A stretch of DNA of 13,036 nucleotides, taken from assembly GCA_003512175.1 (NCBI GenBank), contig DOSP01000081.1, positions 1-13,036 on the forward strand, written 5' to 3'. Both the position numbers and the translations under genes were made by a program. The notes beneath the pieces are model-generated. The model searched no databases. It was not told the origin of the DNA and saw nothing but the letters and a program-made list of their open reading frames with translations. Of this stretch, positions 1 to 5,936 are shown in pieces (position 1 is the stretch's first letter; each line of letters begins with the position of its first letter). Source of the stretch: Candidatus Kerfeldbacteria bacterium (lineage in GTDB: Bacteria; Patescibacteriota; Patescibacteriia; UBA9570).

Positions 1-636
1 GGGTGGGGGCTCACCCAACGGGCTATTCTGTCGTTCGACCATCATTCAGACATGGAAAATATTGAAACTGGGAAAACTGGAATATACGTGTCAAAAAGTA
101 ATGTCATGCAATATATTTTAGAACATAGATTAGTGGATGCCGTTGCAGTGCTGGGGACAGATCCAATTTTTCAAGAAGACGTACCAAAAGGGCAACGCAG
201 ATATGTCTATGATATTGTGCCTGGTCAAGAATTATACAGTCGTGATCAGCCAGACAAAACTAAGTTACTAGCTGCGTTAGACGCTATCTTTTCCCAATGG
301 CAGGCTAACGGTATTCGCGAGGTGTATATCTCAGTTGATTTAGATGGTCTACGTTTGCCCGAACAACACTACACTGGCACCGATTATAAACCCTGGGCCG
401 GTACATCGTATTACGGCATTCCAGCGGCGTGGATTCCAGCGGCGATGCAGCAGGCCCGCACGAAGCATGGCTTACGGTTAGGTGTCCACAACCATCGCAC
501 CGGTCAGCGGTTTGTGGGTGATGTCGTGGAATATAACTTACCAGATGAAGGTCAACGCACCGCCCGCATCACTAAACACATTTTGGGCGCCATGTTAGCC
601 GAAGCGCAACAAGATCCTATTCGGCGACCGGCCTAA
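1..636 (+). CDS. Arginase/agmatinase-family (ureohydrolase fold) metallohydrolase, 5'-partial
   Basis: The reading frame is open to the left edge, so the true start lies outside the window and the ATG at 52 is internal; 211 residues are visible. Just before that ATG the protein reads FDHHSD (visible residues 12-17), matching the arginase D-[AS]-H-x-D metal motif. VYISVDLDGL (about 108-117) matches the second signature S-x-D-x-D. GDVVEYNLPDE near the C-terminus resembles the family's D-x-x-E-x-N-P segment, whose Glu contacts the guanidinium or amide substrate in arginases. Family members use a binuclear Mn site to hydrolyse guanidino compounds; the actual substrate cannot be read here. The residue after D-x-D-G-L is Arg, where classical members have Asp-Pro, so specificity may be divergent. 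The first His-containing motif is off-window. The gene ends with TAA and overlaps the convergent membrane-protein gene by 20 bases. Family is fairly sure, substrate unknown. Confidence 0.78.
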   Translation, partial: GWGLTQRAILSFDHHSDMENIETGKTGIYVSKSNVMQYILEHRLVDAVAVLGTDPIFQEDVPKGQRRYVYDIVPGQELYSRDQPDKTKLLAALDAIFSQWQANGIREVYISVDLDGLRLPEQHYTGTDYKPWAGTSYYGIPAAWIPAAMQQARTKHGLRLGVHNHRTGQRFVGDVVEYNLPDEGQRTARITKHILGAMLAEAQQDPIRRPA

Positions 637-1564
637 ATTCAACCGTGCGGTCAAAACAATAATTCCCGGCCGGATGAAGCCAACTGCTCCCACCCACTAA
701 TTGTGTGTAGGTTTTTTCCCTGACGGCATAGTCATAGTAATTTTCATACAGATCTTCGGTTTCTTCAGCGTCGAAGGTAGCACAGAGCAGAAACGTCGTA
801 TCCGACCGTTTCACATACTCATAGGGTTCATCGTTTTCTGGATCATTAGGGAGAGATCCAGACCAGACTTCTAAAGCAGCTAAAGTGGCGGGTAATGTTT
901 CCTGTGTTTGAGAAAAACTCAGCACGGCATTTTGGACTTGGATAAGTCCGTTAATGCGTTCGTCGTCTAACCGTTTACCGCGTTGTTCCGCTGGTGTGCC
1001 GGCAATAAAGAAGCCAGCAATGATACTCACTAACAACACTGCTCCCACCACACTGGCCATGATCTTTGGTAATTTGGTCACGGCATCACTGCGGTGCAGT
1101 TCCCAGCGGTAATATCCTAAGACAACAGCCGCCACTACCAACACCACGATGACTTTGCTGACAAACCGTGCCGTAATTTCACCACCGTAAAATTCATAAA
1201 TCAATACCATCAAATCAACAATAATCGTAATGGCTGTCAAAAATTGGGTAAAATACAGCAACCAGCGGCGGGTTTTCATGTCGCGCAAGCCTGGCTGAAG
1301 TTTGAATTCCTTTTGTAATACCCAGGTGAGATAGACTAATACAGGATACGCCACAATCAGTGCGGAACTACCCCAGCGAATGCCACCGTAGATTGATTCG
1401 CGGAAGGTGAAGGCCGTATCAAAAAAAATCTCGTTGGCATACTGAAAATAGAGAGTGATGAAGGCAATCACGCTGATGTACAGCATGGCGATCATCAGCA
1501 AGTGTAAAAACACATGCTTTGGGGTGGCGTACCCTTTGAGTGTATGTTGTTGTTCCATACCCAT
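617..1564 (-). CDS. DUF5671-like polytopic membrane protein with pseudopilin-like C-terminal domain
   Basis: This 315-residue protein has five hydrophobic segments at about 17-42, 65-84, 102-125, 134-151 and 168-189. The N-terminal part, with TPKHVFLHLLMIAMLYI followed by a second helix near SSALIVAYPVLVYLTW, resembles DUF5671 membrane proteins that are common in Patescibacteria; their function is unknown. After the fifth helix comes a soluble tail (about 195-315). The tail contains a helical stretch with LPATLAAL and the motif LPNDPENDEPYEY, which recalls the LP-x-DPW-G-x-PY-x-Y region of type II secretion GspG-like pseudopilins. Two cysteines (261 and 303) lie in the tail. If the tail is extracytoplasmic, the protein could be a surface sensor or scaffold, but that is speculation. 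The start at 1564 (MGMEQQ) could instead be the ATG at 1558. It is convergent with the arginase-family gene and divergent from msrA with only 16 bases between start codons. Confidence 0.72.
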   Translation of the reverse strand: MGMEQQHTLKGYATPKHVFLHLLMIAMLYISVIAFITLYFQYANEIFFDTAFTFRESIYGGIRWGSSALIVAYPVLVYLTWVLQKEFKLQPGLRDMKTRRWLLYFTQFLTAITIIVDLMVLIYEFYGGEITARFVSKVIVVLVVAAVVLGYYRWELHRSDAVTKLPKIMASVVGAVLLVSIIAGFFIAGTPAEQRGKRLDDERINGLIQVQNAVLSFSQTQETLPATLAALEVWSGSLPNDPENDEPYEYVKRSDTTFLLCATFDAEETEDLYENYYDYAVREKTYTQLVGGSSWLHPAGNYCFDRTVEFRPVAE

Positions 1565-1580
1565 ATGCTAACATAAACAG
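1565..1580. promoter_or_regulatory. 16-bp divergent start region with possible overlapping -10 boxes
   Basis: Only 16 bases separate the start codons of the membrane-protein gene (minus) and msrA (plus). On the plus strand TAACAT (1569-1574) ends 6 nt before the msrA ATG. On the minus strand TATGTT (1575-1570) ends 5 nt before the ATG at 1564. Both would place transcription starts at or next to the start codon. Any -35 elements would have to lie inside the opposite coding sequence. These hexamers are weaker matches than the TATACT boxes elsewhere in the window, so this is a suggestion only. Confidence 0.35.
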
Positions 1581-2105
1581 ATGGAACAAGCTACATTTTC
1601 TGGAGGTTGCTTTTGGTGTCTACAAGGTCCGTACGAAGCGGAAGCGGGAGTGAGCAACGTACAAGTTGGCTATGCTGGCGGATCGGCCGATGATGCCCAC
1701 TATGAGCGTGTAGCGAGCGGTCGCACCCAACATCGGGAAAGCATTACGATGCAATATGATCCAACTGTTGTTCGTTATGAAAAATTACTGGAGATTTTTT
1801 GGAAAAATATTGATCCGACTGATCCAGGTGGTCAATTTGCCGATCGTGGCCATCAATATACCACGGCCATAATCACCCACACCCCGGAACAACACCGTCT
1901 GGCTGAACAATCAAAGCGGCAGTTAAGCGATTCGAAAAAATTTGTTAGTCCCATCGCCACGGTGATTGAGCCGTTCGTCAGTTTTTTTCCAGCTGAAGAG
2001 GAACACCAACGCTACTACAAAAAACGTCCACTACAATACACTATGTACAAACGTGGTTCTGGCCGGGCTGACTTTATTGAGCAGAATTGGGCAAGCCAGG
2101 GCTAG
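1581..2105 (+). CDS. msrA: Peptide methionine sulfoxide reductase A
   Basis: MsrA reduces methionine-S-sulfoxide, free or in proteins, back to methionine, usually with thioredoxin as electron donor, and acts in oxidative damage repair. The 174-residue length fits the family. SGGCFWC at residues 7-13 carries the catalytic Cys10. Other conserved active-site positions are visible: Tyr41 (AHYERV), Glu53 (THRE-type segment QHRE), and Asp88/Tyr93 in ADRGHQYTTAI. The only other cysteine in the protein is Cys13, so recycling would probably use a Cys10-Cys13 disulfide as in GCFWC-type enzymes; this is inferred. There is no signal peptide, so it is expected to be cytoplasmic. No Shine-Dalgarno sequence precedes the ATG. 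MsrB is not in the window. Confidence 0.95.
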   Translation: MEQATFSGGCFWCLQGPYEAEAGVSNVQVGYAGGSADDAHYERVASGRTQHRESITMQYDPTVVRYEKLLEIFWKNIDPTDPGGQFADRGHQYTTAIITHTPEQHRLAEQSKRQLSDSKKFVSPIATVIEPFVSFFPAEEEHQRYYKKRPLQYTMYKRGSGRADFIEQNWASQG

Positions 2106-2125
2106 CAAAAAAATAAGCGACAGAG

Positions 2126-2131
2126 TATACT
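2126..2131 (+). promoter_or_regulatory. -10 box (TATACT) of the zinc-ribbon gene, predicted leaderless
   Basis: TATACT ends exactly 6 nt before the ATG at 2138, so the normal start point 7 nt after the hexamer would be the A of the ATG. No good TTGACA-like -35 is seen at 16-18 nt upstream. The box lies in the 32-nt gap after msrA. Confidence 0.55.
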
Positions 2132-2137
2132 CTTGCC

Positions 2138-2323
2138 ATGAATATCGCCTGTGCCGAAGAATATCGCTGTCCAAACGATCATAAGCTGCTGTTTAAAGGC
2201 TTTGTAGTTGATGGTGAAATTGAAGTCAAATGTCGTTCCTGCCGGGAGTTGGTTACCGTACACGGAAATGCTGAGCATTCCTTGATTTGTAAGAAGGTGG
2301 ATTGCCCAAACCGGGTGAGATAA
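2138..2323 (+). CDS. Small zinc-ribbon protein, Com-like
   Basis: A 61-residue protein with paired metal-ligand candidates: Cys11 and His15 in CPNDHKLL, then Cys32-x2-Cys35 in KCRSCRELV. Cys5, Cys51 and Cys56 could form a further site. The pattern C-P-x3-KLLFKG...G-EIEVKC-x2-C resembles the small Com-type zinc ribbons found in Mu-like phages and in bacterial genomes, where they often read EIKCPRC. Here the usual second Cys of the first knuckle is replaced by His. The role is not known; nucleic-acid or protein binding is the usual guess for such ribbons. The nearby TATACT box indicates that it can be transcribed separately from msrA. No phage genes surround it. Confidence 0.72.
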   Translation: MNIACAEEYRCPNDHKLLFKGFVVDGEIEVKCRSCRELVTVHGNAEHSLICKKVDCPNRVR

Positions 2324-2331
2324 GCTATACT
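2302..2331 (+). promoter_or_regulatory. Promoter of the exported beta-protein operon
   Basis: TTGCCC (2302-2307) and TATACT (2326-2331) are separated by 18 bp, giving a sigma-70-like promoter whose -35 lies in the end of the zinc-ribbon gene. The expected start is near 2338. This leaves a leader of about 46 nt before the ATG at 2385, in contrast to the leaderless arrangement seen at several other genes here. Confidence 0.55.
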
Positions 2332-2343
2332 TTGTGTAGATCT

Positions 2344-2364
2344 AAAAAGCTCATGAGGCTTTTT
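2344..2364 (+). terminator. Hairpin AAAAAGC/GCTTTTT: terminator or leader attenuator
   Basis: The inverted repeat AAAAAGC-TCATGAG-GCTTTTT has a 7-bp stem, a 7-nt loop and a terminal T5 run. With A on one side and T on the other it could act in both directions. It follows the zinc-ribbon gene by 20 bases, so it may terminate that transcript. It also lies downstream of the TATACT box at 2326, so it would sit in the first 30 nt of the surface operon's mRNA. Only two G-C pairs are present, so strength is uncertain. Confidence 0.5.
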
Positions 2365-2384
2365 ACCATTAAAACAAACGTAGT

Positions 2385-3425
2385 ATGTTTCAACGCATCA
2401 AATATGCACTCGGTCTCAGTGTCAGTTTAGCCTTGCCGTTATCCGGTTGGGCCTTTACGGCTGAGTTACAAAGTATCAGTCCAGAGCCGCAACAGGATAT
2501 TAGTGACCAAATAACCGATGCTCCCGATGGTGTCGTGGTTGCTGGTTGGATTGGTATTGAAGAGGATACTGAATACACGGCTGTGTTCACCGCTGATGAA
2601 TCACCGGCTGGTGTGATTACACCGGGTGGAGATATGTCGTTAGATACTCCATGGGAATATGATGCTACCGCCGGTACAGTGACAGTCACCTTTACAGGTA
2701 GTGGTTTAAAATCAGTCAATGATATGCCCAGTAATGTTGGGTTGGTAGCGTTAGTGGGGGTGGTAGCCGAAGGTGAAGATGGTCCGCCTGAGGAAATGAC
2801 TGGTTTTTGGTTGTCAACCAATGTCCAAGATTGGGCGTTAATTCCACCATCTCCAGAGCAAGACACCCCAGCTTTTGGTTATTCATTAACCGGTCCAGCC
2901 GGTGAAACGGGTTTCCTTCACATGTTTATGCCGACCGGTATTAAAGATTTATTAAGTCAGTATAGCGGTCGAGAGTTAACATGGGAGGACTTAGCGGTGT
3001 TTAGTGGTGATAGCCAATCGTCCCTGAGCCTGACTGAAGTGGATGGTGGTGCCTATATTGATATTAACGTGGTGTTTAGCGATACATCTACTAGTGTCAG
3101 TGTAGCGAGTAGCTCAGTCACGAAAGAACTGACCGTGCAAGAACAGTTGCCGATTAGTTTGGCTTCCAGCAAAACCACTCTGAATAAAGGTAAAAAATTC
3201 CGACTGTACGGTTGGTTGAAAAATGGTAAGAGGAATAAAACGGTGACAATATGGCGCAAGAAAGCTGGCGAAACAACGTATACAAAAGTGGATACGCTCA
3301 CCACCGGCAAAGATGGATATTTCAATGAAACCTACACAGGACGTAAAACCAGTCGCTACAGAGCCAAATATCGCACAACCAGCATACCCTTGGTCAGTGC
3401 AGTGGTCAAAGTGACGGTTAACTAG
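2385..3425 (+). CDS. Exported protein with acidic N-terminal region and basic Ig-like C-terminal domain
   Basis: This 346-residue protein begins with a signal peptide: basic MFQRIK, a hydrophobic core, and a likely cut after GWA at residue 23. Residues about 24-250 are beta-rich and acidic with very few Lys/Arg. Residues about 255-346 form a domain with strands typical of bacterial Ig-like repeats (KGKKFRLYGWLKNG, TGKDGYFNETY, SRYRAKYRTT); it has about 21 Lys/Arg and about 4 Asp/Glu. No sortase motif, lipobox or transmembrane anchor is seen, so attachment may depend on charge or partners. It is the first gene of a three-gene operon and is followed by the propeller gene after one base. I recognise no specific family for the N-terminal part. 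An adhesin or surface-layer component is a plausible guess. Confidence 0.75.
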   Translation: MFQRIKYALGLSVSLALPLSGWAFTAELQSISPEPQQDISDQITDAPDGVVVAGWIGIEEDTEYTAVFTADESPAGVITPGGDMSLDTPWEYDATAGTVTVTFTGSGLKSVNDMPSNVGLVALVGVVAEGEDGPPEEMTGFWLSTNVQDWALIPPSPEQDTPAFGYSLTGPAGETGFLHMFMPTGIKDLLSQYSGRELTWEDLAVFSGDSQSSLSLTEVDGGAYIDINVVFSDTSTSVSVASSSVTKELTVQEQLPISLASSKTTLNKGKKFRLYGWLKNGKRNKTVTIWRKKAGETTYTKVDTLTTGKDGYFNETYTGRKTSRYRAKYRTTSIPLVSAVVKVTVN

Positions 3426-3426
3426 T

Positions 3427-5103
3427 ATGGTACGTTCTTTCGGTTGGCTGATGGCGCTCGCGTTGGGTTGGCCGGTGGTTGGTTTTGCTTACGACAGTTA
3501 CACCTATACCAGTGGAAATGATAACTATCATCTCACACAAACCTCTCTGTCAGATGATGGATCAGTCATAATTGGCATTGGCGGTACCAGTGTAGTGGCC
3601 AGTGATGAAGTGGTGGTGTTCAGTGTTGATGATGATAATCCAGTGTGGAATTGGGATGATAATGGTGATGATCGAATATTTGATGTGGATGTCTCTGGTG
3701 ATGGCAGTACCGCCGTGGCTTGCGGTAGTTCAGTTTGGCTATTGGACATCGAGCAACAAGAATTACTCTGGACCTATGGCGAGGATGATATCTATGTGTG
3801 GGATACCTGTGATATTTCTGAAGATGGCCAAACCATTGTGGCCGGTAATCGGCAATCGAGTATTGGTTCGTGGGATCGTTCGTCCAGCGACTATGTGCGG
3901 TGGTGGACGTTAACGGATGGTGGTTTTGTGGATGTAGTTGACATGACCGAAGATGGTAAGACGGCCATAGTGTCAAATGGCTATAGTTACGCCTTGATTG
4001 ATTTATCAAGTGATGAATTCGTCTGGGAGAAGGAAACCAGTGTCTCCATTACCACTGTTGGTCTCAATGCCAATGCCACGCGTGGCTATGCCATTGTGGA
4101 TGATGGTGAAACTGGTACAGACGTATCGATTTTACGAGGCATAAATATGACGACTGGCCGATTAACCTGGAAAAAACGTTTTAGAAGCACCAACACCCCA
4201 CGCGTGCAGATGTCGAGTAATGGAAAACGTGTCATGTTAACGACCAACAAGAAATATTATGGCCTAGGGAGTACCGGCAAACAAGAATGGACGTTTGTGC
4301 CAAGTGGTCAAGAAACTTCGATGCAGATGTCTGCCAATGGAGATTTTGTAGTTGTAGCTGAGGGACTATACTATGTCTACTTCTTCGACTGGGACTATCC
4401 CCGCGGTAAACATCGGGCCTTTCAAATTGATCGACCAACTTTCCCAGGCTCCGTTGGCGTAAGTGCGGATGGCAGCACGGTGGCCTACAAGGATGAAGAT
4501 TTTGTGGTGCAGCAAGTAGTGCCGGGCATTTTGGTTGATAATCTGGACACTATTCCCGTCTATAGTTCAGGCAGTAGTATGGATGTACGTTACTATGTGA
4601 GTAACCCAGGTAAAAAAGCCAATCTCAAAATTCGCACGTCACTCAGTTTGCCTCAGGTATCGATATTGAGTGATTTAGGTGCCGAAGTAGACGGTGATCC
4701 CAAGGGAGCCAAGAGTAAGTTATTAGAATATGCCAATGCCACGTTACCTGGCTATGAAGTGATTGATACACGTTCGGTGGCGATGGTGGCACATGATTCT
4801 AAAACCATTACCCCAACGTTAACGGTGCCAGAAATGGTACTACCCGATTGGGTGGGTGATTTTTTGGAACTGATCGGTTTAGATGATGTGTTTGCCTCTC
4901 TGATGGGCGATTATTCTGACCCAATGAAAGATTTGATGAATGATAAAATCAATGATGCCCTGACGTCTGGTGCCGAAGATGCGGTTAGTGCCGGCCAGGC
5001 CACCTATGCGTTATTAGGGCTTGGCCAAGTTGAGTTGTACGATACCGCTACCAATGAGGTCTATAGTACTGATTCCTTCTTCTTCATGTATCTCGTGCTA
5101 TGA
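3427..5103 (+). CDS. Exported beta-propeller protein (eight S-x-DG repeats)
   Basis: This 558-residue protein starts with a signal peptide (hydrophobic core FGWLMALALGWPVVG, likely cut near residue 21). Eight copies of a propeller strand motif recur every 39-48 residues, near residues 41, 89, 130, 173, 214, 262, 301 and 345 (examples VSGDGSTAVA, ISEDGQTIVA, MTEDGKTAIV, VSADGSTVAY). This is the pattern of WD40/PQQ-like propellers with 7-8 blades. Residues about 370-558 are a separate region with a beta-rich part followed by helices (LLEYANATL, DPMKDLMNDKINDALTS) and no family I recognise. Such propellers usually bind proteins or glycans; no catalytic residues are evident. The start is one base after the upstream stop, and the TGA stop overlaps the next ATG (ATGA), so translational coupling is likely. 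It is the only gene here ending in TGA. Confidence 0.75.
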   Translation: MVRSFGWLMALALGWPVVGFAYDSYTYTSGNDNYHLTQTSLSDDGSVIIGIGGTSVVASDEVVVFSVDDDNPVWNWDDNGDDRIFDVDVSGDGSTAVACGSSVWLLDIEQQELLWTYGEDDIYVWDTCDISEDGQTIVAGNRQSSIGSWDRSSSDYVRWWTLTDGGFVDVVDMTEDGKTAIVSNGYSYALIDLSSDEFVWEKETSVSITTVGLNANATRGYAIVDDGETGTDVSILRGINMTTGRLTWKKRFRSTNTPRVQMSSNGKRVMLTTNKKYYGLGSTGKQEWTFVPSGQETSMQMSANGDFVVVAEGLYYVYFFDWDYPRGKHRAFQIDRPTFPGSVGVSADGSTVAYKDEDFVVQQVVPGILVDNLDTIPVYSSGSSMDVRYYVSNPGKKANLKIRTSLSLPQVSILSDLGAEVDGDPKGAKSKLLEYANATLPGYEVIDTRSVAMVAHDSKTITPTLTVPEMVLPDWVGDFLELIGLDDVFASLMGDYSDPMKDLMNDKINDALTSGAEDAVSAGQATYALLGLGQVELYDTATNEVYSTDSFFFMYLVL

Positions 5104-5936
5104 AGCGGTTAGCCATCGTGGCAGTGTTCGTCGCGGTGGTGGTGGGCGGGTGGTGGGCAGTCACCACTCCAGCCGTTGTAGAAACCGGCACGCTAGGTGG
5201 GTTCATTGTGCGGCCTCAGCAATTGAGCGGTACCATTACGGTGGTGAGTGACGTCTATGCGGCACCGTGGGCGACGTTAACATTTTTACCCGGTACCCGG
5301 GTTGAATTTGAGAGAGGTGAAGATGTGGTGGATAGCCAATGGAATAAATCTGCTGATGAATACATCATCGATCATAATGATCCCACTGGTCGGGAAGGCT
5401 ATAAAAAATCCCACTATGCTCTGTATGGTACAGTGTTCGCCCAAGGCACCGCCGCGCAGCCAATTGTATTTACCTCGGCGCAAGCCAAACCGGATTACGC
5501 CGATTGGGATGAGTTGATTCTATTGCGGGGCAGTATATTGGATCATGTCGAAGTGGCTTATACCCATAACGGTGTCAACATCAACAGTAGTGATGTGCGG
5601 GTGATGAATAGCGTAATTCATGATGCCTTGTGGAGCTGTGTAGATATTTTTTCTACCAACAACATCGTTGCGTATAATGAAATCTATCATTGCTGGCATC
5701 AGGCCATTGGGGTGAAAACGGTGGGAGAGAATACTATTAATAACAATACCATTCACGATGCCAACCTCAGTATCAATTGCGAAAATGACGCTGCCCCGAC
5801 GATTCGCAATAATACCTTCACGGCGGCGCAATTAGCCGACAATTGCCCAGCTGATGCCAGCAACACCAGCGTCAACCGGCCAGTCGACACGCTCGGTGGC
5901 ACTTATCGGGGTGAGCTGATTTACTCGGCTTTATAA
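5100..5936 (+). CDS. Exported or membrane-anchored parallel beta-helix protein
   Basis: This 278-residue protein has an N-terminal hydrophobic segment (MKRLAIVAVFVAVVVGGWW) that could be a signal peptide or an uncleaved anchor. The remainder shows short repeated strands of right-handed beta-helix (PbH1) type. It opens with a GTITV-VSDVYAAPWATLTFLPGT segment, goes on through ILDHVEVAYTHNGVNI and VRVMNSVIHDALW, and ends with NTINNNTIHDA and APTIRNNTF. Proteins opening with this first segment are often surface right-handed beta-helix proteins that bind or cleave polysaccharides, but no lyase catalytic set can be identified here. Cysteines at about 179, 197, 226 and 249 suggest disulfides and an extracytoplasmic location. 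It overlaps the propeller gene by 4 bases and the convergent protease gene by 16 bases. Confidence 0.72.
   Translation: MKRLAIVAVFVAVVVGGWWAVTTPAVVETGTLGGFIVRPQQLSGTITVVSDVYAAPWATLTFLPGTRVEFERGEDVVDSQWNKSADEYIIDHNDPTGREGYKKSHYALYGTVFAQGTAAQPIVFTSAQAKPDYADWDELILLRGSILDHVEVAYTHNGVNINSSDVRVMNSVIHDALWSCVDIFSTNNIVAYNEIYHCWHQAIGVKTVGENTINNNTIHDANLSINCENDAAPTIRNNTFTAAQLADNCPADASNTSVNRPVDTLGGTYRGELIYSAL

Noticed and set aside
52..54. ATG at 52 as the start of the arginase-family gene
   Set aside because: The conserved FDHHSD metal motif is encoded just upstream in the same frame, so the gene continues beyond the left edge.
1966..2184. 72-codon plus-strand frame spanning the end of msrA and the zinc-ribbon start
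   Set aside because: Overlaps the conserved ends of two real genes in another frame and has no family features.
2138..2323. Remnant of a Mu-like prophage (com gene)
   Set aside because: Com-like zinc ribbons also occur outside phages, and no mom, transposase or phage structural genes are present.
3620..4009. 129-codon minus-strand open frame within the propeller gene
   Set aside because: His/Arg/Pro-rich product typical of antisense reading of GATGAT-type Asp codons; the plus frame has clear propeller repeats.
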